Part shown: positions 16,011 through 24,024 of the stretch, in pieces
Numbering within the stretch: the first letter of the stretch is position 1
Layout of the letters: every line of letters begins with the position of its first letter
Assembly (NCBI GenBank): GCA_900769695.1
Contig: CAAGHO010000055.1
Coordinates: 1-64,000 of the forward strand
Direction: 5' to 3'
DNA length: 64,000 bases
Source: Bacilli bacterium
GTDB lineage: Bacteria > Bacillota_I > Bacilli_A > RF39 > UBA660
Translations under genes and position numbers: made by a program
Notes under the pieces: model-generated
What the model was told of the DNA's origin: nothing
Seen by the model: only the letters and a program-made list of their open reading frames with translations
Databases searched by the model: none

Positions 16011-17151
16011 AATGTATTTTAGTTACACTTAGAACTGCATTAGTACTTCCATTAAATATTAGACTAACTGCCATAGATGCCTTTACATTTAATGTAACGA
16101 GATCATCTTTACTAAGAGATACAATAGTTGAACCACTTATGCAGTTAATTATTTGTGCTTGAAACTCACTAGTTGCATTCGTAGCTGGTTGTAGTATATC
16201 ATTTGCCCTTACAGACATAGTTAATGAACAATCTTCATTTGTTGCACCACATAATGAATATGATACTAGGTAAGTTCCATTTTCTTTTATTCTTATTGAA
16301 TTACCATCTGGATAATCTGTAAGAAAAGCTGTCCCTTTTTCAGGTAGTGGTATTATTGTATCAGTCCCTTGCGATAATGTTAGTTGTGTAGTAACCATTG
16401 AATATCTAATCCCATAAGCAGATACAAACTCTGTTCCTGGAGGACCTGCTGGTCCTTGTTGTCCTCTTTCTCCAACGTCGCCTTTTTCTCCTTTTGGAAT
16501 TAAAAACGCTAAATGATGTACCCAATTTTCAAATGTATCCATGACTTGAGCAGGCTCCCCTGGTTCTAAAGTTTCAGTTTCATCTATAGCAATGTGTTCT
16601 GTCCTTCCTATTTCTCCTGGTAATCCCCTTGGTCCAATATCTCCTTGGTCTCCTTTTTCGCCTTTTGGTATTTTAAAATCTAAAACTACATCTACTGGTG
16701 TACCAACATTTATAACTTCTGCTTCTTCATTAGATTCTATTGTTTCAATATTTCCAATTTGAATAGTTGATGGTCCTTGATCTCCTTTTTCACCTTTTAT
16801 TCCTTGTGGACCAATATCACCTTTTTCACCTTTAGGACCAGGAATACCTTGTGGACCAATTTTACCATCGATTCCTTGTTCTCCCCTTGGTATTTTGAAA
16901 TTCAAAATAACATCCTCTTTTGTTCCAACATTTTCTACTTTAGCATCTTCAGAAGATTCCACAGTTTCTGTAATTCCGACATCAATACTTGCAGGTCCAG
17001 GAATACCTCTATCTCCCTTTTCTCCTTGTGAACCAACATCTCCTTTTTCACCTTTTGGTCCCGTTGGACCTTTTACATAATAAAACTTACATTTTCTTCT
17101 ATATTCTTCTTGTTTTTTTCTTATTTGTTCCCAATCATTACAATTATTCAT
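16009..17151 (-). CDS. Collagen-like protein with BclA-type C-terminal domain
   Basis: A 380-aa protein with four blocks of Gly-X-Y repeats (about 28-54, 90-127, 163-182 and 220-239, rich in GEKGD and GPQG) separated by three related inserts of about 36 residues with the pattern VGxxETVESxExAxVxNVGTxxDVxLxFxIPxGE. The C-terminal 140 residues form a jelly-roll (C1q/TNF-like) domain of the kind that trimerises BclA on Bacillus exosporia. The N-terminus (NNCNDWEQIRKKQEEYRRKCKFYYVKG) is not a signal peptide. AGAGGAGG precedes the ATG. Such proteins are usually spore-surface filaments or phage tail fibres; the absence of phage genes here and presence of sporulation genes in the window favours the former. 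Confidence 0.85.
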   Translation of the reverse strand: MNNCNDWEQIRKKQEEYRRKCKFYYVKGPTGPKGEKGDVGSQGEKGDRGIPGPASIDVGITETVESSEDAKVENVGTKEDVILNFKIPRGEQGIDGKIGPQGIPGPKGEKGDIGPQGIKGEKGDQGPSTIQIGNIETIESNEEAEVINVGTPVDVVLDFKIPKGEKGDQGDIGPRGLPGEIGRTEHIAIDETETLEPGEPAQVMDTFENWVHHLAFLIPKGEKGDVGERGQQGPAGPPGTEFVSAYGIRYSMVTTQLTLSQGTDTIIPLPEKGTAFLTDYPDGNSIRIKENGTYLVSYSLCGATNEDCSLTMSVRANDILQPATNATSEFQAQIINCISGSTIVSLSKDDLVTLNVKASMAVSLIFNGSTNAVLSVTKIH

Positions 17152-17279
17152 TATACATCCTCCTCTAATTTTTAGAATTAATTCTCATATTTCAATTCTT
17201 CTATGTTAATTTATGAAAATATTTTTGAAATGTATAATTAATATATAATAAGATATTTATACTAAAAAAGGTTATTATT

Positions 17280-17860
17280 CTTAAATCTATTTAAGATTAT
17301 TTCTATGGTGTATATATGACTTATATAGTTTTTTATTCGAATAATAATATTTTTGGAATTTCTAAAGAACTTGCTGAATTACTCTTAATAAATAGCATAT
17401 ACATCTTTCTGCATTATAACAAAAGATATTTTGTCCTTGTGGACTTTTAATAGTCATTTTTCCTATTTCAAATATTTCATCATTTAATGCAAAACCTTGA
17501 ACCATATAATCTTTAATTATTTTATTTGCCCAAGTTCTAAATTTAATTGCTTTTTTAGAGTTAACCCTAAAACCTATTGAAATGATCATATCAAGATTAT
17601 AATATTTTGTGTTATAAACTTGTTTGCCGTCATTACCCATATGTGCAATTTTTGCACACGTGCTATTTCCATCCAACTCTTCATCTTTATAAATGTTGTT
17701 AATATGTCTTACAATTCCACTTCTATCAATATTAAAAAGCGCTGCTAATGCTTCAGTATTTAACCAAACATCTTCATTTTCTAATAGCACTTCTACTTTT
17801 GTATTTCCTTCAGTATCATTATAAAATATTTTTCTCATTTCCAATTAATTTATTATCCAT
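17280..17860 (-). pseudogene. Decayed rhuM-family gene with frameshifts
   Basis: RhuM-family proteins are about 330 aa and usually associated with mobile DNA. The longest frame here (17844-17362, 160 aa) matches the family N-terminal half (VEVLLENEDVWLNTEALAALF, KYYNLDMIISIGFRV). The true start appears to be the ATG at 17860, which has AGGAGG upstream and reads MDNKLIGNE before an extra A in a run of five (17829-17833) throws it out of frame; skipping one A joins it to KIFYNDTEG. After about residue 125 the frame is again lost: the family segment similar to YQKVxDIYA is found in another frame as VIMQKDVYAIY followed by a stop, then FSKFFRNSKN in a third stretch. At least two frameshifts and an in-frame stop mean no intact product. 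Confidence 0.75.
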
Positions 17861-17972
17861 GTTCTATCCTCCTTTTCAAAATATTTTTAGTTAATTTATA
17901 ATAGACATTATACTATTTTTTATATTATATAACAATCAATTTGCTCGAATTCGACCAAATTAAATCTTATTA

Positions 17973-17999
17973 AAAAGGACACAATATTAATTGCCTCCT
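17973..17999 (-). terminator. Terminator of proS
   Basis: AGGAGGCAAT pairs with ATTGTGTCCT with one mismatch and a G-U pair, four-base loop, followed by five U on the minus strand, directly after the proS stop. Confidence 0.65.
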
Positions 18000-18003
18000 C
18001 TTA

Positions 18004-19272
18004 CTATTTTAATATATTTATTATGTTATCTATGTTAACAATTTCTTTTTTATTTGTTTTTGTATCTTCTACTTCATAATTAGTTCCATCAAATTTTGTA
18101 CCTAATATAATCATTTTTGGTGTTCCTAAAACATAAACATCATTTATTCTATTTCCAATATTTAAATTTTCTCTATCATCAATTATTGCATTAATATTAT
18201 TTTGTAGTAAATAATTATACAATTTTTCCACTTCTTCTTTATTATTTTCATTGTATATTATTTGTACTTTATAAGATGCTATATCATATGGTAAAGCAAA
18301 ACCTTTGATTTTATTATTTTCTTTAATAACATTATTTTCTATTAAACAAGCAATTATTCTTCCTAAACCAATTCCATAACATCCCATATAATATGGTTTT
18401 TTCTCATTATTTTCATCCATATAGAAAAATCCCATACTATCAGAATATTTTGTTCCAAGTTGGAAATTATTTCCTAATTCAACAGTACTATATTCTTTTA
18501 AACCAGCAATATTACTTACTCCTAATTGTTTAAGATATTCATCCTTATTTTCAAATTCTAAAACTTCTTTATTAATACCGATATTTTTTTCTTCATCATA
18601 AAGAGTTTTGTCTTCTCCTAAATTTGTAATTGCTTGAAATTCTTCTGCAACTTTTCCACCTATAACACCATTATCACTAACGGTTGGTATAATTTTGATG
18701 CCTAATCTTTTAAATATATTTAAATATACCTGATGCATTAGTTCATATGTCTTTTGCATATCTTCTTCAGTTTTATCAAATGAATAAGCATCCATCATAA
18801 CAAAAGTTCTTGGTCTAAATAAATAACCTCTAGTTCTGATTTCTTTTCTAAATTTTTCACCTATTTGATAATAAATAGCTGGTAAATTTTTATATGAAGA
18901 TAATCTATTGGCACCAAATAAAGTAGCACATTCTTCTGCAGTTGGAGCAAGTCCATATTCACCTAAATTGTTTTTTATTGTAAACATTATATCTCCATCT
19001 TTTGTATAGGTATTCCATCTGCCTGATTGTTCCCATATTTTTCTTGGTTGAAGTTTTGGAAATTCTACTTGAATACATCCTGCCTTATCTAATTCCTCAA
19101 TGATGACATTTTCAACTTTTCTTTCTAATTTTGTCCATAAATTACCATAACCATAAATACCACTTTCAAATTGATATAATTCTCCTAATTTCATCAAAAT
19201 ATCTTGGCCAAAGTAATCACTATCAATATCATTTAGATTAATCTTTTTAATATTTAATCTACTTAATCTCAT
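18004..19272 (-). CDS. proS: Prolyl-tRNA synthetase, short form without the editing insert
   Basis: Class II synthetase charging tRNA-Pro. Motif 2 region is EKFRKEIRTRGYLFRPRTF followed by MMDAYSFD; motif 3 is GCYGIGLGRIIACLIE; the C-terminal anticodon-binding domain covers about 325-422 (YKVQIIYNENNKEEVEKLY ... IDDRENLNIGNRI). At 422 aa it is about 150 residues shorter than standard bacterial ProRS: the INS domain that hydrolyses Ala-tRNA-Pro, normally between EEFQ and the ELGNNFQLGTKYS segment, is reduced to about 40 residues. Start moved to ATG 19272 (AAAGGGTG upstream) because the longer frame runs into the T-box terminator. Controlled by the T-box leader upstream. Confidence 0.92.
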   Translation of the reverse strand: MRLSRLNIKKINLNDIDSDYFGQDILMKLGELYQFESGIYGYGNLWTKLERKVENVIIEELDKAGCIQVEFPKLQPRKIWEQSGRWNTYTKDGDIMFTIKNNLGEYGLAPTAEECATLFGANRLSSYKNLPAIYYQIGEKFRKEIRTRGYLFRPRTFVMMDAYSFDKTEEDMQKTYELMHQVYLNIFKRLGIKIIPTVSDNGVIGGKVAEEFQAITNLGEDKTLYDEEKNIGINKEVLEFENKDEYLKQLGVSNIAGLKEYSTVELGNNFQLGTKYSDSMGFFYMDENNEKKPYYMGCYGIGLGRIIACLIENNVIKENNKIKGFALPYDIASYKVQIIYNENNKEEVEKLYNYLLQNNINAIIDDRENLNIGNRINDVYVLGTPKMIILGTKFDGTNYEVEDTKTNKKEIVNIDNIINILK

Positions 19273-19295
19273 TTTATTCACCCTTTCTTTAAAAC

Positions 19296-19490
19296 AAAAA
19301 AAGGATAGCATATAAGGAGTCATTAAGACGGTGCCATCCTTTTATTTTACTTAATTTTGATAACGGCTATTTACCGGAAATGTTTTCATTTCACTCTGAA
19401 GATAGGAATTAAATAGTATCATAACTTGTTCACACTATACCAAGCCCACTTTTATGCTTAACTAATTAATATTTCTTCGTCACTGATTTG
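19296..19490 (-). promoter_or_regulatory. T-box riboswitch, proline-type specifier
   Basis: The minus-strand leader contains the T-box sequence GGATGGCACCG (19339-19329), which is also the 5' arm of a terminator: GGATGGCA pairs with TGCTATCC (19310-19303) before a U-run at 19302-19296. Upstream, GAAGA and TCTTC form the base of Stem I, and the specifier loop just above it carries CCT at 19406-19404, a proline codon, matching the downstream proS. Uncharged tRNA-Pro should bind and favour the antiterminator. Confidence 0.9.
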
Positions 19491-19496
19491 CAACAT

Positions 19497-19525
19497 ATTA
19501 TATCATAAATTTTAATTGCCCGCAA
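19497..19525 (-). promoter_or_regulatory. Sigma-A promoter of the proS leader
   Basis: On the minus strand TTGCGG (19525-19520), exactly 17 bases, TATAAT (19502-19497). It places the transcript start near 19490, just before the T-box Stem I. Confidence 0.85.
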
Positions 19526-19639
19526 ATTATTTTTGTTCACACCTTTATTTTACTACATATTTTTAATATTTTGTGGACAAGTTATAAAACTCGAACCAAT
19601 TTATCTTTTTAAAAATTTAAATCTTTCCCTTATTTTATG

Positions 19640-19732
19640 CTACTTTCCGCAACAATTCTTATATTTTTTTCCCGAACCACAAGTTCCGTTCAATCTAGTA
19701 TTTATGTTATTTATAGTATATATAGTATTTCC
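19640..19732 (-). pseudogene. Orphan SEC-C zinc-motif fragment
   Basis: A 30-codon open stretch without a start codon or ribosome site ends RLNGTCGSGKKYKNCCGK and a stop. This is the SEC-C motif (CxCxSGxxxxxCC type) that closes SecA and many small proteins, with the first Cys pair reduced to one. It resembles the true end of secA (DPCPCGSGKKYKQCCGK) about 770 bases to the right on the same strand. Upstream the frame is interrupted by TAA at 19733. It may be a leftover of a duplicated secA tail or of a lost SEC-C protein. Confidence 0.55.
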
Positions 19733-19787
19733 TTATTTTGTGGTACCAACCACATTAGTATTTATAGTATTTATGTTACTTATGGTA
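19696..19787. repeat. Direct repeat, 23 bases, 69-base period
   Basis: TAGTATTTATGTTAtTTATaGTA at 19696-19718 recurs at 19765-19787 with two differences. The AT-rich repeat surrounds and precedes the SEC-C fragment and looks like local tandem duplication. Confidence 0.6.
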
Positions 19788-19804
19788 CTATATATATTCT
19801 ATAA

Positions 19805-20255
19805 AATGAGGACAAAATGAGGTAATTTACCTCTTTTCCTTATTTTGAACTTCAAATAGCTTTTTAAACTACTCCTTCCTTTCAAACTTCATTATAATTA
19901 TACTATATTTTTAACAAATATTAGAAACAGTAGTAATAACTTTGCTATCTTTTTATGTTTCTTGCATATTGTAATCTTTTTAAACTTCTTTTAGATACTG
20001 GACTAGATTTTATAGAGTCATATTCCGCTTTTTCCGAGCATTTCATTCTGTATTCAATATCGTTATCATAATCTTGCATACATTTATTTAAAGTCATTAT
20101 AAAATCCATTAATTCCTTTTTTGATAAATCTGCAAAAGTTCTAGACCTATTATTTTGATTCATTTAAATCTTCTCTTTTCTTAACTAATCTTTTTTGACC
20201 GTCATTTTTATTTAATAATAAAGAATGTTGACATTTACCTCATTTTGTCCGCATT
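19805..20255. mobile_element. Small element bounded by 21-bp inverted repeats
   Basis: AATGAG followed by GACAAAATGAGGTAA at 19805-19825 is repeated in inverse orientation at 20235-20255 with a single mismatch in 21 bases; the 16-base core GGACAAAATGAGGTAA is perfect. The 451-base interval contains one short frame (19945-20163) and no transposase. Size and termini are those of a MITE-like non-autonomous element, but no target duplication is evident, and the repeats could alternatively be a structured intergenic sequence. Extra copies of the ATGAGGTAAA core lie just outside at 20289-20331. Confidence 0.45.
19945..20163 (-). CDS. Hypothetical protein, 72 aa
   Basis: Not recognised. A small, basic, helical protein (FADLSKKELMDFIMTLNKC near the start and KRSLKRLQYARNIKR at the end). 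The purine stretch before the ATG (AGAGAAG) is only a moderate ribosome site. It lies wholly between the two inverted repeats of the 19805-20255 element, so it may be cargo, or a chance frame in it. No neighbours in operon. Confidence 0.4.
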   Translation of the reverse strand: MNQNNRSRTFADLSKKELMDFIMTLNKCMQDYDNDIEYRMKCSEKAEYDSIKSSPVSKRSLKRLQYARNIKR

Positions 20256-20288
20256 CAAAAATCCTTGATTTTAAAGTCTTTGTGAAAG

Positions 20289-20331
20289 TTTTTACCTCAT
20301 TTCCAAAAAAATGAGGTAAAAATGAGGTAAA
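20289..20331. repeat. ATGAGGTAAA palindrome with an extra copy
   Basis: TTTTTACCTCATTT (20289-20302) pairs perfectly with AAATGAGGTAAAAA (20309-20322) around CCAAAA, and a further ATGAGGTAA follows directly at 20322-20330. The motif is the same as the core of the inverted repeats at 19805 and 20255. The 246 bases between the small gene and secA hold no gene. Confidence 0.65.
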
Positions 20332-20410
20332 ATTCTTATTTTTTTGTAATTTTTTCAATTTTAAAATTTTTTAGAATCTCACAGATCCTTAATTCATAAG
20401 GGTTTGCGAA

Positions 20411-22903
20411 TTATTTACCACAACATTGTTTATATTTCTTACCACTTCCACAAGGGCAAGGATCATTTCTACCAATTTTACTTACTCTTTTTGGCTTTTT
20501 CTTAGGAGCCTCAGATTCACTCTCATTTGTTATTTTTTTCTTTGAAACTTCTTTTCTTTCTATATTTTGTTTTACTTCTGCACGTAATAAGAAAGTTGAT
20601 ATATCTTTATCTATTTTTTGAACCATGTCATCAAATAAATCAAATCCTTCCATGGTATAAGCACGTAATGGATCTTCTTGAGCATATCCTCTTAGATAGA
20701 TACCTTCTCTTAAATGAGACATTGTATTAATATGTTCCATCCAATAATGATCTATAACTTGTAAAGATATTGCTTTTTCAAATTCGTCTGTTACTTCAGC
20801 TGGGATATCTTTTAATTTTTCTTCATATTCTTTGATTACTAATTTTGATATCTTATCTATTACATCTTCAACTTCCATGTTTGTTATTTGAGACTTTTTC
20901 ATATCCTTCTTTAATAAATTCTCATTACTAAAGTCAACAATATCATCTAAGTCTTGTTCTGTTAAATAACCTTCTGGTGCAATATGAGATTTTACTAAAT
21001 CTGAAATGTGATTTCTAAATGTTGTTAAAACTGTCTCATGAATAGATTCAGAATCAAGTATTTCATTTCTTTTATCATACATAATTTCTCTTTGATTATT
21101 CATTACATCATCATATTGAAGTAATTGTTTACGAATATCAAAGTTATTTCCTTCTACTCTTTTTTGAGCTGTAGTTATGGATTTAGTAAATGTTTTACTT
21201 TTAATTGCTTGATCGCCCAATCCCATATTTTCCATCATAGTACCAATTCTATCTGAACCAAATCTGACCATTAAATCATCCTTCATTGAAACAAAGAATT
21301 GTGTATAACCAGGATCTCCTTGACGACCAGAACGTCCTCTTAACTGATTATCAATACGACGTGATTCATGACGTTCTGTACCAACAACACATAAACCACC
21401 TAATTGTTTAATTTCTTCTGACAATTTGATATCAGTTCCACGTCCTGCCATATTAGTTGCGATTGTTACTGATTTATGTTGACCTATTTTAGAAATTATT
21501 TCAGCCTCGCGTGCATGATTCTTAGCATTTAATACTTCATGTGGAATATGAGCTTGTTTTAACAAACTACTAATTAATTCACTTGTTTCAATAGCAATAG
21601 TACCTATTAAAACAGGTTGACCTTTTTCATAACGTTCCTTAACAAATTCTATAATTGCTTTATATTTAGCTTCACGTGTTGCATAAACTAAATCTGGTTC
21701 ATCATCTCTTATTACAGGTCTATTAGTAGGTATTTCAATAACATACATATTATAAATGTTTCTAAATTCTTCTTCTTCTGTTTTAGCAGTACCAGTCATA
21801 CCTGATAGTTTTTTATACATTCTGAATAAATTTTGGAAAGTAATTGTCGCTAAAGTTTTTGTTTCTTGATTAATATTAACTCCTTCTTTTGCTTCAATTG
21901 CTTGATGTAAGCCATCAGAATAAGCTCTTCCTTTCATTAAACGTCCAGTAAATTGATCAACTATTACTATTTCACCATCTTGTACAACATAATCAACGTC
22001 ATTTTTCATAGCATAGTTAGCACGTAATGCTTGATTTATATAGTGAACTAAAGTAGCATTTTCTACTTCATATAGATTAGAAATCTTAAATGTTTTTTCA
22101 GCTTTTTCTGTTCCTTCATCTGTTAATGTAACAGCCTTTGTCTTTTCATCATAAATATATTCTTTTTCTGCTTTTAAGCTTTTAGCAAATTTATCTGCAG
22201 AAATATAAAGATTTGCACTAGACATTTCTCCACCTGAAATAATAAGAGGAGTTCTTGCCTCATCAATTAATACTGAGTCAACTTCATCGATAATTGCAAA
22301 ATTAAGTGGTCTTTGAACTCTATCTTCTTTTCGAACAACCATATTATCACGAAGATAATCAAATCCAATTTCATTATTTGTTGAATAAGTAATATCGCAA
22401 TTATAAGCTTCTTGTTTTTCTTTAGGTGATAAATCTCTAGTATTAACTCCAACAGTTAATCCTAAGAATCTATGGATTCCACCCATCCATTCAGCATCAC
22501 GTCCTGCTAGATACTCATTAACAGTAATAATATGAACGCCTTTTCCTTCTAAAGCATTTAAATATGCTGGAAGAACTGATGTCAAAGTTTTTCCTTCACC
22601 TGTTTTCATTTCTGCTATATTACCATAATGAATAGCTAAAGCTCCTAGAATTTGAACATAGAAATGCTTTTCGCCAATAACTCTGTATGCTGCTTCTCTA
22701 GCAACAGCAAAAGCCTCAACCAAAATATCATCTAGAGTTTCTCCAGCTTTTAATCTTTCTTTAAATTCACTTGTTTTATTTTGTAATTCTGTATCAGTTA
22801 AATTAGACATTTCTTCATCTAATTCCATTACTTGATCAGCCAACTTTGTAAATCTTTTTAATTCTTTATATTCATGATCAAACATTTTTAAAATATTCAC
22901 CAT
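20411..22903 (-). CDS. secA: Protein translocase ATPase SecA
   Basis: The motor of Sec export. The 830-aa protein has the DEAD-like motor (Walker A MKTGEGKTLTS near 100-110, DEVDSVLIDEARTPL near 210), the preprotein cross-linking domain, the second motor domain (TNMAGRGTDIKL, GTERHESRRIDNQLRGRSGRQGD split here only for reading) and C-terminal scaffold. It ends with a complete SEC-C zinc motif CPCGSGKKYKQCC. AAGGGAG lies before the ATG. It follows hpf, from which it is separated by a strong terminator, as in Bacillus (hpf-secA-prfB), though prfB is elsewhere here. Confidence 0.97.
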   Translation of the reverse strand: MVNILKMFDHEYKELKRFTKLADQVMELDEEMSNLTDTELQNKTSEFKERLKAGETLDDILVEAFAVAREAAYRVIGEKHFYVQILGALAIHYGNIAEMKTGEGKTLTSVLPAYLNALEGKGVHIITVNEYLAGRDAEWMGGIHRFLGLTVGVNTRDLSPKEKQEAYNCDITYSTNNEIGFDYLRDNMVVRKEDRVQRPLNFAIIDEVDSVLIDEARTPLIISGGEMSSANLYISADKFAKSLKAEKEYIYDEKTKAVTLTDEGTEKAEKTFKISNLYEVENATLVHYINQALRANYAMKNDVDYVVQDGEIVIVDQFTGRLMKGRAYSDGLHQAIEAKEGVNINQETKTLATITFQNLFRMYKKLSGMTGTAKTEEEEFRNIYNMYVIEIPTNRPVIRDDEPDLVYATREAKYKAIIEFVKERYEKGQPVLIGTIAIETSELISSLLKQAHIPHEVLNAKNHAREAEIISKIGQHKSVTIATNMAGRGTDIKLSEEIKQLGGLCVVGTERHESRRIDNQLRGRSGRQGDPGYTQFFVSMKDDLMVRFGSDRIGTMMENMGLGDQAIKSKTFTKSITTAQKRVEGNNFDIRKQLLQYDDVMNNQREIMYDKRNEILDSESIHETVLTTFRNHISDLVKSHIAPEGYLTEQDLDDIVDFSNENLLKKDMKKSQITNMEVEDVIDKISKLVIKEYEEKLKDIPAEVTDEFEKAISLQVIDHYWMEHINTMSHLREGIYLRGYAQEDPLRAYTMEGFDLFDDMVQKIDKDISTFLLRAEVKQNIERKEVSKKKITNESESEAPKKKPKRVSKIGRNDPCPCGSGKKYKQCCGK

Positions 22904-22931
22904 ATCATCTCCCTTAATTAATTATTGTAAC

Positions 22932-22974
22932 AAAAAAAAAGAAAGAATTAAAGCATATTGCTAAAAATTCTTTC
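22932..22974 (-). terminator. Terminator of hpf
   Basis: GAAAGAATT (22974-22966 on the minus strand) pairs perfectly with AATTCTTTC (22949-22941), followed by nine U. It separates hpf from secA. Confidence 0.9.
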
Positions 22975-22990
22975 AATTATATTATATTTT

Positions 22991-23518
22991 TTATTCAGAT
23001 TCAATTATTCCATACCCAGAATCTTTTCTTTTATAAACAACTGCAATTTTATTTGTTTCACTATCTTTGTACATATAAAATTGATGGTTTAAAAGTTCCA
23101 TTTGAATAATTGCTTCTTCTTCATTCATAGGTTTTACTTCTACTTTTTTTCTTTTAATTATATCTGAATTTTCATCTTCTTCAAGTGGTTCAAAACTTTC
23201 AAAAGAAAAATCAAATCCTTTAACTTGCTTAGACATAAGTCTAGTTTTATTTTTTCTGATTTGTCTTTCTAGTTTATCAACAGCTTTATCAACTGCTGCA
23301 TAAAAATCATCTTGTACCTCTTCAGATCTTAAAATAAATGATTTTAGTGGTATAGTTACCTCTAATATTTGAGAGTGGTTTTTAACCTTAACAACAACAG
23401 TTGCACGAACAGAACTATCATCTTCAATATACTTACTAAGTTTTCCTATTTTTTCTTCTATATAGTCTTTCATCGCATCCGTTACTTTAATTTTATCACC
23501 ACGGATAATAATTTCCAT
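22991..23518 (-). CDS. hpf: Long-form ribosome hibernation promoting factor
   Basis: Two domains identify the long HPF that dimerises 70S ribosomes in stationary phase: an N-terminal HPF/RaiA fold (about 1-100, MEIIIRGDKIKVTDAMKDYI, VRATVVVKVKNHSQILEVTI) and a C-terminal dimerisation domain (about 120-175, VEVKPMNEEEAIIQMELLNHQFYMY split by the family pattern). 175 aa, a typical length. The start is set at ATG 23518 (AGGAGG upstream); the open frame extends 29 codons further with no support and overlaps the csp terminator. Confidence 0.93.
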   Translation of the reverse strand: MEIIIRGDKIKVTDAMKDYIEEKIGKLSKYIEDDSSVRATVVVKVKNHSQILEVTIPLKSFILRSEEVQDDFYAAVDKAVDKLERQIRKNKTRLMSKQVKGFDFSFESFEPLEEDENSDIIKRKKVEVKPMNEEEAIIQMELLNHQFYMYKDSETNKIAVVYKRKDSGYGIIESE

Positions 23519-23556
23519 ATCATCGCCTCCTATTTTTATTATAGCACCTTTATATG

Positions 23557-23587
23557 AAAAAAACCACCTATTTTGACATAGCTGGTT
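23557..23587 (-). terminator. Terminator of the cold-shock gene
   Basis: AACCA-CTAT pairs with ATAG-TGGTT with one mismatch, followed by seven U on the minus strand. It overlaps the last codons of csp. Confidence 0.75.
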
Positions 23588-23786
23588 CCTTAACAAGTTT
23601 AACATTTAATGCTTGATATCCTTTACTTGTTTCTACTAAATTAAATTCAACGTATTGTCCTTCTGATAAAGTCTTATATCCATCATTTTCAATTGCTGAA
23701 TAGTGAACAAAAATATCTTCATTTTCCTTATATTCAATAAATCCATAACCTTTTTCATTATTGAACCACTTAACTCTTCCTATCAT
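23568..23786 (-). CDS. Cold-shock family RNA chaperone
   Basis: Single OB-fold protein of 72 aa. RNP1 is KGYGFIEY (about 13-20) and RNP2 is DIFVHYSAI (about 24-32), with the start MIGRVKWFNNEKGYG typical of Csp proteins. It binds single-stranded nucleic acid. The C-terminal extension LVKEPAMSK is a little longer than usual. About 150-230 bases of A/T-rich DNA upstream have no gene and could hold a long 5' leader, as is common for csp mRNAs; I see no clear structure in it. Confidence 0.92.
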   Translation of the reverse strand: MIGRVKWFNNEKGYGFIEYKENEDIFVHYSAIENDGYKTLSEGQYVEFNLVETSKGYQALNVKLVKEPAMSK

Positions 23787-23922
23787 TTTGCACCTCTTTT
23801 CTTAAAATACTATTCTTGACTATTGGCCAAGTGATACCAGTTTATCAATCTAGATTAAATCTGTAACTTTTTTCTTTTAAATGTATTTTTCAAGACTTTT
23901 TAAGTAATTTTTTCGACAAAAT

Positions 23923-23952
23923 TTGATATTTTATGCAAAAAAGAAGTAATAT
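23923..23952 (+). promoter_or_regulatory. Possible agrBD promoter
   Basis: TTGATA (23923-23928), 18-base spacer, TAATAT (23947-23952), about 70 bases before agrB. Just upstream are T-rich ACTTTTTAAG-like sequences that could be LytTR-type sites but do not form clear repeats. Confidence 0.4.
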
Positions 23953-24024
23953 TTTACTTTTAAAAAAATTACCAATTTTTGTAATTATTTTAGTGTTATC
24001 CTCGTATCAGATAGGAGGTAAACT

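Noticed and set aside
16777..17080. Repetitive DNA that could suggest a CRISPR or tandem repeat array
   Set aside because: The repetition is the Gly-X-Y collagen coding repeat; there are no spacers of constant length and no cas genes.
17190..17240. ACA ... CATAAATTA upstream of the collagen-like gene, similar to a sigma-K promoter
   Set aside because: The spacer is 15 bases rather than about 16-17, and such A/T-rich patterns are common here, so I did not annotate it.
19533..19820. Plus-strand open frame of 95 codons, hydrophobic
   Set aside because: No ribosome site; it is the antisense of the SEC-C fragment and AT-rich direct repeats, which create Phe/Leu/Tyr-rich codons.
21665..21685. CACGTG-centred sequences (also near 30798, 45829, 49859 and 59297) as possible parS sites
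   Set aside because: None matches TGTTTCACGTGAAACA at more than about 11 of 16 positions; most lie inside conserved coding sequence.
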